Shown here piece by piece: positions 46,623 to 58,260 of a stretch of DNA of 64,000 nucleotides (position 1 is its first letter; each line of letters opens with the position of its first letter). The notes beneath the pieces are model-generated. The model had not been told where the DNA came from, searched no databases, and saw only the letters and a list, made by a program, of their open reading frames with translations. The stretch comes from Ectocarpus siliculosus. Taxonomy: Eukaryota; Sar; Phaeophyceae; Ectocarpales; Ectocarpaceae. The position numbers and the translations under genes are program-made. The stretch lies in NCBI GenBank assembly GCA_000310025.1, contig FN648473.1, positions 1 through 64,000 of the forward strand, in the 5' to 3' direction.

Positions 46623-48049
46623 GATGATGGTGGCGATTGGGTTACTTCTGGTGTTGCTGTTGTGTCTAAAGGCAGAGCGGTAGGAGCGGCAAAGAGACTA
46701 TCGTCCCCTGCCACTTTTCGCTCGCAATGGCAAGGGTTTTCGGGACTACAGCTCCGATTGTCCCAGTCTATCTGTAGTATATGTACATATAACATTTGGT
46801 CACTTTTCATGCCTCGGCACTTCTTTCTCTCGCCCAAGCGAGTATTTTCCCGCGGTTCCTTCTCAGGGGCACGCAGGAGGCCCGTCGGTACATTCACGCC
46901 CGAGTCCGGAGCTCGGCAGACCTCCGTCGCGTGTGGAGTTGACCGTCAAAGTTGCGAAAATTGGCTCAAAACCCAGGGGACGCGTTCCGCGACGACAATG
47001 CCTCCCGAACCGAATCTTGAAACCTCTCCGTTGCATACCAGGAGATGTTTCCGTTGCAGGAACACAGCAGTCGCATGATTTTCGCAATCATTTCGATGGT
47101 TCCTCGGCATAGCACTGACCTTTTCAAATAGCATCATAGCAGCCTTTACACTGTGTGTGTCCATGCGTACGTTTCCGCGACGACCATGATTCTTCATCCA
47201 CAGCGTCGGGGCCGCGACTCTTCTTTGAACTCTCTCTTCCCCGGTTTGCAATTGCATGTGTGGAAGTACATGTTCACAGGCCTACAAGTAGTTCATATTC
47301 CATGGTATATATATTAGAACATGTCACGCCAGTCACAGAATCTTTTGGATCTTTTCGTCATAGGTCAAATCTCCGATTTTCTTCGAACGGGTGCGGGCCA
47401 TCATTGTACCAGCTGCCATGAACACATGTCTTTATTCAAACATGCTGTGCGGTGTATCAGTAATCCTTCTCGGGGCTGGTCATGCACAGAACTATGTGTC
47501 TATACATGAACAGGGAAAAGTCCGATTCAACACAAGCTCAAAACGAAAGACCTGACAGGCAGAAACGTTCCGATCACTGGGAAAAGTCCGATTCAACACA
47601 AGCTCAAGACGAAAAACCTGACAAGTAGAAACGTTCCGATCACTGAATTTTTCGGGTCTTTCTCCATGGGTCAAATCTCCGAAGGAGGACCTTGTATAAA
47701 TATATAATATAGCACGATTTTATTCTATTTGACCCGATAGTGCATTATTTTGCGATTGTACACACAGCAGTTGGTAGCATACTTCAGACTTTTCTTCGTT
47801 TTGAGTCCAAGTGCTTTCTGCTTCAAGTTATCGCTGGGGCACAGGAGTAAGGGTCCACCTTACGTCCTCTCGCGGGTCCCTCCTACGTGTGCGTCTCGTC
47901 ATCTCTTTTCAACCGAATGTCATACCACGAGGCCTGCTGCTACTGCTGCGGCTGCGGCTGCGGCTGCTGCTGCTTCTGCTGCTGGTGTGTTGCCGACGGG
48001 TGGATGTTTTTCCGGGTTTTCCCGATTTCACATTCGTTCATGCGTGGAC
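46623..48049. other. Intergenic with small tandem repeats
   Basis: A unit of about 65 bases with GTCCGATTCAACACAAGCTC and AGAAACGTTCCGATCACTG is duplicated at 47515-47645. A CTG/CGG-type triplet run lies at 47931-47990. No gene is supported. Confidence 0.5.
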
Positions 48050-48211
48050 ATGTCTCGTCGCTCCCAACGAACAGGCAATAAAAGTGGAAGATTAGGAGGT
48101 ACCATGCCTCGCGGTCGGGGTGTGCTGCCTCGGCCGCGGGCGGACAGTGATATTACTAGAGCTATGCCATGTGGATACCCATGTTCAGTTCACAGCAGCA
48201 GCAGTGCGGGG
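48050..48211 (+). CDS. Possible short first exon, unknown
   Basis: ATG at 48050 opens MSRRSQRTGNKSGRLGGTMP, an Arg/Gly-rich start with GRGVLPRPRADSDITRAM, and meets a donor-like GCGG/GTGAAG at about 48211. The upstream triplet run (47931-47990) would lie in the leader. No later exon is recognised. Confidence 0.2.
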
Positions 48212-48639
48212 TGAAGACAAAATGTGTCTGCTTCTCTCAATCGAGCCCCCAAGTTCACGCCCAGCACCTACAGCGGTCACCGATGAGAGCCCTGATGTGT
48301 GTTTGTCTGCTGCTATGTACCAAAGGTTTGTGTGAGCAAGGGGGTGGCGTGTGGATGCGACCATGCTGATGTATACTCGTTCGTGTGCATGTGGGAGATA
48401 CCAGTACGTGTGCATAGAACGGAGACGGTGGTTGAAAGTATGTGTGTTCCACAGCCTTGATGATGTCAGCGGTCTCTTCGCCCAGTTGAGAAAAACAAAA
48501 CCCTCGGAAGATCCAGGGAAAACCCAGTCACACAAGGGTTAAGACACACAGGCCATTTCTGTCCGGATTTGGGTAGATCCGACTCTTTTATTCTTATGTC
48601 CAAATGTGATTTCGATATCTGATTTCTTCGTTAAGAACG

Positions 48640-49385
48640 ACCCTAAGTTTATCGTTGTCAGGTTTGACAACAGTCTGCTCGTTCGTGTAGCGGTAGCGGT
48701 GCGCATCTATAGTGACGGCAAGCGCATTGAGATAATAGTTCGTCCGTCGTGCTTCTAGTCTAGTCTACACAGATAGTCGTGTTCTTTGTTGCCACTTCAT
48801 GCCGGTCGCCCCGGTGGTCTAGATGGTAGCCTCGTAACCTTCTAGAGGTCAGGTCAGGGGTTCGAATCCCGGCGTAGGCGAGCTTTTCTTGCAAAGTGAG
48901 TTTTTCTCTCGCTTCCGCTCCTGGCCAAGTGGATAGCGCTGGTTCGTGTGTACACAGAGGGAAGAGAGTGCTGAACTCTTCTCGCATTAAAAATTGAAGG
49001 CGAAGTACCGCAGGAGGGGAGGGTAGAGAGAGGCGCTTCTGTGTGACCACGGGTTGGAATAAACGGCACTAGTGCTGTGAGCGCTGATTTGAAGTGAAGA
49101 ACAAAAAAAAAACAAAAAAAAAACAGAAAAAAATGATAGTCTCCACAATTCGGGAACGACGACTATTTTCTTTTGTTGTGTTTGTTGTTGCTGAGCCCAC
49201 ATCGGATGTCGCCGTTCGTCACACGTGTTTAAGCCTGCGGTGTGCCAGAGGGATGAGAGTGAGTGTCTTCTCGAGAGTGAATGTCTTGTCTTCTCGAGTC
49301 TCTCTTCCTTTAGTCTACCTCTCTCTCTCTCTGTCGCATTACGCCGTTAGGGTCCCAACAACATCGAACGTCAACGAACGGCAAT
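48640..49385 (-). repeat. R4 fragment, inverted, split by a SINE
   Basis: The reverse complement matches 35960-36420: AACGATTGCCGTTGACGTTC-like start, GAGACTCGAG, AGAAGACACTC, then AGAAGCACGACGGACGAACT and GAGCAGACTGTTGTCAAA. The match is interrupted at about 48804-49133 by SINE copy 2. Confidence 0.7.
48804..49133 (+). mobile_element. tRNA-derived SINE, copy 2
   Basis: The head TGGTCTAGATGG and the B box GGTTCGAATCCC are intact, followed by the same body as copy 1 (CGCTTCCGCTCCTGGCCAAG) and the 3' end TTGAAGTGAAGAACAAAA with a long A-rich tail. No convincing target duplication was seen. It lies inside the inverted R4 fragment, so it is younger than it. Confidence 0.9.
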
Positions 49386-49411
49386 GATATTTCTTATTTC
49401 CAAAAGACCAA

Positions 49412-50056
49412 TAACCAGAAACGGGTATACCCGGATACTTCATCACCACTTTAGGGTACACTCCGAAATCAACACGCTTGCACCCCCAGGCTGTCAGCTG
49501 ATTGGCCCAAAAAACATCGTACCCATTACTGAAGAAAGCTCCATCGGGTACAACTACCGCTGGCACTATTAGGACCCTCTGGTGTGACCAAGTTACTGGT
49601 CTACCCGGAAGAGGTCCAATTTGTACCCAGAAAAAGTCATACAATCCCGTTGCCCGACGCTCCAGCTTCAAACCCGCAGAAAAAACCGTGTACCACACAT
49701 ACCGTGTACCGCACATACATACCCGCAACCAAACCACTAACAACGCTCGCTCGTTGATGGGCACCACCTCCATAGGATACCGGCCCCTCTCGACAGATGG
49801 TTGGACTCCCTTGGCGCGAGTTCGTTCGGTGTGGTGCTGATCAGTAAAAGCACACAGAGACAAAAAAGGCACAGAGAAAGAGAGGCACACAGAGGGAGAA
49901 CGGGCACGACCTGCCTCGTGCATCTTGCTTCCGAGGCACAGGACACAGACAGCGGTTTATTGGTTTAGCTGCGATCGGTAGATGCTGTCGGAGGTTGGTG
50001 TCGTGTTGATTTCGAAGTGTACCCTGAAATGGTGATAGTATACCCGTTTCTGGTTA
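49412..50056. mobile_element. TIR element of about 645 bp, non-autonomous
   Basis: The ends TAACCAGAAACGGGTATAC (49412) and its complement at 50038-50056 extend into similar inverted sequence for about 65 bases (TTAGGGTACACTCCGAAATC against TCAGGGTACACTTCGAAATC), with a 7-9 base gap. No transposase is present. The GGGTATACCC core and GGGTACAC motifs recall the foldback element at 31474. A clean target duplication was not found. Confidence 0.65.
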
Positions 50057-50131
50057 CTTCTCTTTTCAAAATTTGGTCCGGGTGTTCTGACTCAAAGTTT
50101 TGCTTGCTGGAAGTTCGGGAAGTGTATACAC

Positions 50132-50601
50132 TTATTGTGATAGCAACTCGACGAGTATCGTCGCGTTGCCTGTCTGAAGCTTTCCAGTTGTTTAGCCGTT
50201 AATGAAGTCGAGGGCGCACACCGCGACATGCTCGCCCACCGAGCACGACAAAGCGTTCTACTGTATACACAGAGTAGATGACATAAGATATCACACCTCC
50301 TGGATAATTTTTTATTTTCAAAGCTCGATTACTCCACAGCAGAAATCGTGGCCGGGCGGCGTTGGCACCGATAGCTTTCCGAAACAAACCTATCGTTTGA
50401 CAACCTCGTCGTCGTGGACAAACATTATTAGCTGTGAATATTGATGATGCGATATATTATGTCACCTACCACTGCCGGCACATGCCAAGCATAAGAACAA
50501 CGAGCACCCTCCATACTCCAGAAAAAAGTAAGTTACTATAGTAGTTGAATTGAAACCTCTCATTACCCATCCATGAAAAAGTCGTTTTATACACAAATAC
50601 T
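50132..50601 (+). repeat. R2 interspersed repeat, copy b
   Basis: It aligns throughout with 30778-31248, with CGCGTTGCCTGTCTGAAGC and a CCGGGCGGCGTTGGCACCG core, and ends at TTTTATACACAAATAC. A short poly-A insertion (AGAAAAAAG) occurs near 50519. Confidence 0.75.
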
Positions 50602-50619
50602 TGAAAAAAAGAGCAGTGG

Positions 50620-51048
50620 CCAAAATCGGGTACACCCGGGCCAAACACGGCCATAATCGGGTACCCCTACCAGGTGCTGCTGGGAGCGGCCGCATGCCAC
50701 CATCTGATTGGCCGATGCCCGCCCCTACCCGACCTTCACCGCCTTGCCACCGGGTGCACCCGATCTTGGCAACTCACCCCCCGGAGGAGTACCCGGTTTT
50801 TCTTTCCCCAACCCGAAATGGCTGGGCGGTTCGACCAAAACCCATGCACACAAGTACACCTCAGCAACGCCCTGCCCTCGAATTCGGACCTTACGGCCCG
50901 GCGGGCGGAGGCAGACCCCCCGCCGGCGGTGGTAGTCTCCCTTGGGGGAAACGGCAGGCGGTCTGTGCAAATGATCGAGAAGAAGAAAGAGCTGGATGAA
51001 TACCTCGCTCACGAGATGCGACACATACGGGGCTCATCTCAAGAATAG
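50620..51048 (+). other. GC-rich segment with weak coding texture
   Basis: It starts with two AATCGGGTAC motifs, then a GC-rich frame ending QMIEKKKELDEYLAHEMRHI before a stop at 51048. The last forty residues look like a charged helix. A decayed gene end or a captured fragment are possible; neither is shown. Confidence 0.25.
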
Positions 51049-51139
51049 ACATATTTTTCTCCCTCCAGCTACTTTCTCATTATTGGCGACAAACGAGGGC
51101 CAGTGGTGTGCGTCCGACCCGTGGTTACCCGCTATACCC

Positions 51140-53185
51140 GATACATGGAATCGAAAAAGAAAACTGTTTTCTTGGTGGCGAAGCGGACCCTCTTTATTGT
51201 GACTCTCCAATTGCTGTTCGTGGATGGCGACGACATGGCGACACAGACGGACAAAATCTAGGGTTTGACGTCGGTCTTATCCGCCGCAGGAGGTGGAAGC
51301 TATACTCAAAGTCGGGGAGGGGTCGTGATTTGCAATTCCCTATGGAACCGTACTTGAGGTGCCATGAGATTTGCACTGCCGTAGCTGACGTTATTTGTCG
51401 GCAGGGAAACACCATTGCAGCACATTCCGACCATCAACAGCAGAAACCGCAGCAGCAGCCGCATGTGTACTACTACCATGGTCACTCAAGAACAAACACA
51501 AACAAAAACAAATTGTGGCCCGCAGCACGCAGGACCCTTTTTCGCTGTTCACCGGCCGATTCCATGGCGAAACAGGCAAGGAACAGTCAAGGCCGACTCT
51601 TGCCGGCCACAGGAGGCGGAAGCCGTTCAAACTCGAACGATGAGACTGAAGCTAAATAAAGCTTCAAACTTCCCCAGGCCTTGGACGTGTCGTTGGGCAT
51701 GGTACAATAGGATGTGGTGGTGTGTTGACAAGTGGAATGGACGGGGTGCGAGTAAAAAGTCCGGGGCCCAGTCATGAACATGGCAAGTAAACACCCCTCC
51801 CAACAAAAATTAATGGTGGTCGGGGGTGGCTGGGGAACCCCAACAAACAAAGCTTGAAAAAAAAAAGAAAAGATCAAAGACGCGTGAGCCAGGCGCAACA
51901 GGCTTGAGGGAGGAGGCAAAAGAAGCATAGAAAACCCACCGTGGTCGTCGCTCGCTCTGGGCCGCTGGAACATGTCACATAGCACTGCATGTCCAGCATT
52001 AGGTAGGGCCCCAAGTCCATTGCTTAACATAAAACAGGTAGCGCACATTGCCTCTCATGCAGCAGCCCGGTGCACGGGTAGTCTCTTACTCAGCAAGATG
52101 CGGAACCACTGCGGTTGACGTAGTTCGATATTGTTGGGACCCCACCGGCGAAAGGCGAGAGAGAGACAGACAGGTAGACTAAAAGAAGAGAGCGGAGAGA
52201 AGACAAGGCATTCACTCTCGAGAAGACACTCACTCACTCTCGTCCCTATGGCCAACCGCAGGCTGTCAGACATCTGTACCGAACGGCGGTATCCGAAGCG
52301 GGCTCAGCAACAACAAACACAAGAACCACAAGTCGCCGAGTTGGAACTATACTAGAGTAGGGGGGACTTTCCTCTGTGATGAAGTGAGAACAAAAAACAT
52401 GACTACACGGACGAACTAGTCCGTCCACGATAGATGTGCACCGTTGCACAGAGCAGCAGACTGTCGGTTGTCATTCCTCACTTTCTGTTGTAAATATCAT
52501 TGTGCTGCCATCTACCTTATCGCTCAAGTTACGACTGACTACGCAGCAGACTCAAAAAGCAGTAACACCCATATTCGATGTATGCCACCCGTGCATACGT
52601 CGCTTAGAATAATACGATGCATACCACCCATGCACATGCAGCAAGAGAGAAAACCACCCACTCCACCACAGAGTTGGAGAAGGGCCTGTTGTTGTCTGTC
52701 TCAACTGTTGTGCTGCTGATGCTTTTCATGTATAACGACACAACAGGCGACAAAGTAAGCGACGCGCATCGCCTACTACGCGACGCGTGCACCCCAAAGC
52801 GACAGACACGACAGCCTCCAACCTTGTCTGAAGCAATTCAGCAACAGCAGCATGGTCACTCAGGAAGAAACAAAAATAAAAATAATTGTGGCGCGCAGCA
52901 CGCAGACCCTTTTTCGCTGTTCAACCGGCCGGTTCCATGGCGAAACAGACAAGGAACAGTCAAGGCCGAATCGTGTAGGCCACGGGAAGTGGAAGCTGCT
53001 GAAACTCGGGGAGGGGTCATGGTTTGCGATTGCCTACCGAACCATACTTGGGGCGCCACGACATTTGCACTGTAGCTCTTGACCAACATTTGAGACCGGG
53101 TCGGGCAAGGGGTGGGCTATGCGAATAAAAGTTCCACCCACGGATATTGAAATATGAGACTGAAGCTAAAGCTTCAGAATTTGTC
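51140..53185 (+). repeat. R4 repeat, second cluster
   Basis: Segments 51137-51412, 51412-51630, 51635-52180, 52200-52290 and 52370-53185 follow in the order of 35174-35480, 36420-36620, 36797-37320, 37690-37770 and 38500-39275. The end, TGAAGCTAAAGCTTCAGAAT, is the same. The block is a direct copy with internal deletions relative to the first cluster. Confidence 0.75.
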
Positions 53186-54879
53186 GAGAGAGGAGTCCAG
53201 CAATCGTCTCATTCCAACACATTAGGACACGTGGTTTGGGATTTTTACGGTTTACGCCTACTTTGTCAAAAAAGGCCATCTTGTCGCTACCATTTTCACC
53301 AAATAAACAGCGACTTCTGTGGATCTTCCTGTTGTATCTGTTGGTGTGGGTGTGACGTGTGGGAGCACCAAGAAGTGGCGAAAGACCAGCCATTGCAGTG
53401 CTGTAGTGTAGACTAGCTGACCGTTGGCGTTCGGCAACCTATATATCTGCAGTATCCCAGGGTGCTTAACAACGCGCATGCCGGTCCTCCACTATGTCCT
53501 CTAACGTATTCTCTCTACGGCAGTGGCACTCACTCCGCGGGCCGGACGGGGTTTGGTGTCCATTTTCCGAGCGCTGAAAACGTCTTGGGTTGTGACACAA
53601 AGCATTCCAATGCCGCCTTCGCCTACGCCCTCCCCGGGTGTGTGTGTGTGTCTTCTTCGGGACAAAACCAATCAATTCTTCAAGAGTCTACGTTCGTTCA
53701 CGTCTCGGGGAAGAGAGCGAATTATGGTAAATTGGTAATTAAATCTCGCCGGGAGGAGCGAGTCTAGAGCTTTGCTCTTCTTCTCTATCGCACGGGCCGA
53801 CATGTACCTGCGCGTTATCGCTGAAGGGTGTCTTTCTCACCTCTTTTTGTTTCCGTCGACGCTGAGTGATTACTCCCGCTGCTCCACGCGTACAACAGTA
53901 CTCCTTATCTTATGCCCAAGTGATAGATAGCTTGTCGAGTCAATGTATGTCAAGCGTGGGGATCGATCGGTAAAAAGAGTGAATTTCTGGCGCGAGGATG
54001 ACGCGGCGCGTTGTGCTGGGGGTAAAAGGTGTGTGCGTATCTTCACGCCCTTCTCCTATTTCTATTTTTTTCTATTTCTTTTACTTCTTCTCTTTCCGTC
54101 CGGTTTCCTTTAAGGCCGTACATTGTCGAAGTAACAAAAATTGAAATCGAGAAAATAAAAATAAAAATCGAGATCTGATTGGTCGAATATGTGCTACCTC
54201 CTGACGACGCCCTTTAGTTTTATGGTTTGCTATGCTCATGAATCAGGGTTTTCCGGCCAATCACCTAGCCGAACCCACTCCTGACCTTTACCCTAACACA
54301 CACGCCATGACCTCTACGGCAGATAGATCTCCCCTTCGTCTCACAGGAACAGCTGCAGTGTGCACTCTTCTTTTTGCTTCTTGCTGCAGCTGCTCAATTT
54401 GTACTCCAATACGTCATCACCACCATGCTCATCCAATCTCCCGATGAAACTCCCCCGCATTTTCTTGCCTACCTTGCGACTGTACGATTCAGTCCCGCGC
54501 CACAAACAAACCCTAGATTTCCTTCGTTCAATCTTACACAAGTTCCTCTGTCTTGAAGTCCCCGGGGGACTTTATTTTTCAAAATCAAAATCAAAGAGGC
54601 AAGGAGTTCTAGACTTCGAAGGCTTGGAGCACCTGCCGCGAGGCAGCTGCAAAGCAAGTGTACGACACGACCTACTGCACACTGCTCATAGAGGGGCTAT
54701 CGGCACCCTACCACCGAGACCATGGCCATTATTTGTAGCCACAAGACTCTGCTCGCCGGCAAGCCAAAAAACGGGCTTAGGCTCGTTGGGTGCTCACGAA
54801 GAAAATGCCGATCGTGACAAGGGGTGAACGGACTGACGCTCAGAACAGGGCTGCGCGGCGTTTTCGGGCTGTTCCGTGT
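53186..54879. other. No recognisable gene
   Basis: Pyrimidine-rich tracts (for example 54060-54100) and A/T-rich runs are present, but no supported frame or repeat. Confidence 0.4.
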
Positions 54880-55245
54880 GGGAGAGAGTACTTGCAACCT
54901 TTTTTCTCCACACTCATGATGCCCCAAAGCATCTAACGTTGTACGAGACAGACGGTGGGTAAAGCTACCTCCCGTCGCGTGGGATTGCAAATGCTGTTGC
55001 TTCCTCCTTCGAAGAGTTATCGCTGAAAAACTAAACTGTGAGCAGACATTCGGCGCGAACTTGTACTACTGTAGCCGCTCTCTGACGTGGATATTTTAGG
55101 ATCAAGCCAAACGTTTTTCCCTACACGTACGATACCCCACGGTAGCAGACCTCGGGCTTATAAGATGGAGCAGAGAGGTACCTCCCGTCGCGTGGCGTTT
55201 CTGTTGCAGTTGCTTCCGCCTTCGGAAAGTTATCGGTGGATATCA
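54880..55245 (+). repeat. R1 interspersed repeat, copy 3
   Basis: Two modules carry TTTTTTCTCCACACTCATGA, GCTACCTCCCGTCGCGTGG, TTGCTTCCTCCTTCGAAG and a TATTTTAGG stretch, as in copy 1. It runs directly into the 5' end of the LINE at about 55240. Confidence 0.75.
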
Positions 55246-57089
55246 TAACCCCGGCCATGACTCCCTCCCTGCCGAATTGCTCAAGATCGATGACGACGAA
55301 CCCGTTGTCCTGAGACACCTCCATACCATCCTCGTCAAGGTGTGGAACGGAGGAGATATCCCCCAAGAATGGAAGGACGCAACCATCAAGGTGCTGTACA
55401 AGAAGGGTGACCGGTCCAACTGTAACAACTACAGGGGGATTTCGCTACTATCTCACGTAGGCAAGGTTCCCATCAAGATCATCACCAACCGTCTAAGCGC
55501 CTTCTGCGAAGCCAACAACATCCTCCCGGAGGAACAGTGCGGATTCCGACCCGGGCGATCCACCGTCGACATGCTGTTTGTCGTGCGTCGCCTCCAGGAG
55601 CTGGGGCGGAGAAAGAAAATACCGCTCTACATGTGCTTCGTCGACTTGAAGAAGGCGTATGATTCGGTGGACCGAGAGATGCTATGGAAGGTGCTGGCCA
55701 GGGCCGGGATTCCCGCGAAGCTAATCAAAGTCATCCGCCAATTCCACGATGGAATGCGGGCCCGGGTGCGCATGGACGACGGAGAACTATCGGACTGGTT
55801 CTTCGTCACACAGGGTGTGCGACAAGGATGTGTGCTATCCCCACTGCTGTTCAACATTTTCTTCGCCGAGGTCCTCGAGGTCGTCGTTATCCGATTGAGC
55901 GAGGATGTTGTTGTTCTTCGGAATCTGGTGTGCTTGGAGGACGGGAAGACCGAAGCGGGGGGGGGGGAGGAGACACCCCTTGACCGAGTACGGAGGGCAG
56001 TATGGGGGATGCTGTATGCCGATGATGCCGGCGTCGTATCGAGGTCTGCAGAAGGACTGGCGAGAATGATGACCATCATCGTTGAGGTGTTCGGAGAGTT
56101 CGGGCTAACGGTGTCGGAGACGAAGACGGAGACGCTCCTGATGCGCGCGAAGGACAAGCCGACTGAAACATCACAGTCCCCCCCGCCTCCTCCTCCACCA
56201 CTGACTATCGAAGCCGCGGGACAGAAATACGCCCAGACGACCGAGTTCCGGTACCTCGGTGGCCTCGTCAACGAACATGGCGACCTCACGCGGGAGATCG
56301 GCTACAGGAGCAGAGGAGCGTGGGCGTGCCTCAGGCGATATGACCAGGAGCTCTTCGACAGACCGAAAGCGCCATTCCGACTCAAGATCCGCCTCCTCCA
56401 GGCGGAGGCGATAGAGGCACTGCTGTACGGCTGCATGACATGGTCACCACTCAGCGGCCACTATCAGACGCTGCGGTCGACACACCACCAACTGCTCCTT
56501 CGAGTTATCGAGTACAAGCGCAAGAAAGACACCTACCGGCAGCTCTCGTACGCCCAGACGCTGAAGAGGGTCGAATGCCAGAGCGTTGAAGCCACGATCC
56601 GACAACGACGCCTACTGTTCGCGGGAGCACTGGCAAGGCAGCCGGACGGGCGACTCCCGAAACGACTGATGCTCGGCGAGCTGGCGGGGGGGGAGAAGCC
56701 ACGTAGGGGGGGGGGGACAGGAACAGAACTGGCCGAAGTGTGTGCTCGGCGACCTGAAGGCATTCGGGGCCGACCACGGATCTACGAAAACCGACCCAAG
56801 TTGTCTCGGAATTCCCGTACCGAAAGACACGGCACCGAAGTCAAGGTGGACGGAAGCCGCGAAGGTGGAGGGGGGAGTACCCTGGCATGCGGCGGTGCTG
56901 CAGGGAGCTGAGAGGTTCATGACCTCCTGGCACGAGAAGGAAGAAGAGGCCAGCCGACAACGAGCGCTCAAACGAAACCACAAGCCAACAACCAATGGGG
57001 CGGGAGGGGGGCAGGAGACGGACGAGACGGCGAGGGAAGAAAGCAAACGAGAAGAGACGGACCGAGTGGCACGACACGTGCCGGATTGA
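55240..57089 (+). CDS. Non-LTR retrotransposon reverse transcriptase (one frameshift)
   Basis: The frame is open from a [13 protein letters not shown] segment, so the domain begins at the usual conserved block without the upstream endonuclease: the copy is 5' truncated. It has [32 protein letters not shown], palm [32 protein letters not shown], palm [16 protein letters not shown] and [15 protein letters not shown]. In the G10 run at 56706-56715 the frame shifts: the true C terminus continues in the next frame as [16 protein letters not shown] and [20 protein letters not shown], ending at 57089. The style is close to the RTE-like group. An assembly or polymerase error in the homopolymer would explain the shift as well as mutation would. 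Confidence 0.85.
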
Positions 57090-57751
57090 ATTTCTTTTCG
57101 CCAATTCCCCCCCCCCCAACGCTGCACCATTGCACCAATCCCCCAGTAGTAGTGATTTCGTACCATTACAACGTATCGCTGGTTGGTGGCCATGTTTGCG
57201 TGTTTGCTTGTTCGTTAGTGGTCTCTGCACCGTGTGCCTTGTTCTGCCTCATACTTCCTGTTATTTTCGGCCTGGTTCCTCTTTGTCCTCGCCCTTTTCC
57301 ATTTTATTTTCATTTATTTTCTCTTCTCCTTACGGTTTCCATTATTATTGTTTCTCCTTTTTTTCTCTTTGTCCTTTTTTTTCTCTCTTTTTTTCTCTCT
57401 TTTTCTGTGCCAGATGGACTTGTCTCTGCTTGCGTTGTGAAGTACCAAGATTGAACCAAGGGAGTGTACCTCTTTCTCTCCGGCCCATGATAGATAGTGA
57501 CCGCTAATCTCAGTTGATACCCCGCATAGCGTGAAGAAGGAGCGGAGGATCCCAGAATATCTGTCGTTGATTTCTATAGACTTGCGGACCCCTCGGGGCC
57601 AGTTTATTTGAGTGTACCTTTTTAGGGTAGGTTAACCTGTGACCACGGGAATCAACCGCGTCGAGTGTTGGATCAGTACGGACATACGAAGGTACTGGGT
57701 AGAGAGAGATCGGAACGGTTTTTAGTGTGAAGACAACAACAACAACAATAA
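57090..57751 (+). mobile_element. LINE 3' untranslated region and (CAA)n tail
   Basis: A pyrimidine-rich stretch with runs of TTTTCTC (57300-57405) follows the reverse transcriptase frame. The element seems to end at TTTTAGTGTGAAGACAACAA with four or five CAA units near 57751. The tail matches the insertion at 931-970. Confidence 0.55.
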
Positions 57752-57807
57752 CCCGTGGCGGACCAAAACACCGAACTTAAAGTGACCGCTCGCAACCGTT
57801 AGCATTT

Positions 57808-57955
57808 TTGCTTCAACACAACCTTTTTTTTCCGGCGCATTCGGCACCTCACGGCGCCAAACCTTGGCATTGCCCAACAGCCCATGTTTCCAGCTCGTTC
57901 CGGATACCGTTCTTGACGCAACTCGTTGAGTATTTGGCGAGATATCGGCTAACAC
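57808..57955 (+). repeat. R1 partial copy 4
   Basis: TTCCGGCGCATTCGGCACCT, CACGGCGCCAAACCTTGGCA and CCCAACAGCCCATG match the last module of copy 1 (10040-10130), followed by GCGAGATATCGG. Confidence 0.7.
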
Positions 57956-58061
57956 GTGAACAGAAGAGCGCAAAATGCACCCTAGAAAATCACCGCTGCG
58001 CTGCTGGCTCTTCCCCTGCTGCCAGGTCATTTTTGATTTTTCGCCTCATCTGTCTCCTATA

Positions 58062-58146
58062 AAACCCAAAAACAATCAATTAAATCAAACACCCCTATAT
58101 ATATAGTATATGGGGGTGTTTGATTTAATTAATTGTTTTTGGGTTT
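58062..58146. repeat. AT-rich inverted repeat (34-bp arms)
   Basis: The arms 58062-58095 and 58113-58146 are complementary except for one base. They contain AACCCAAAAACAATCAATTA and its counterpart, with a 17-base TA-rich loop. The same arm sequence occurs singly at 2030-2100. It lies 115 bases left of R2 copy c. Confidence 0.8.
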
Positions 58147-58260
58147 GGGGAGTACATGTTCTCGTAAACATGGTGTCGACCCACTTTTTCCAGTTTTCCA
58201 TAACGCATTTTGATTTGGATTTTGTGCCCATTTGGATTTTGATTTTGGGCTCTTCGTTAA

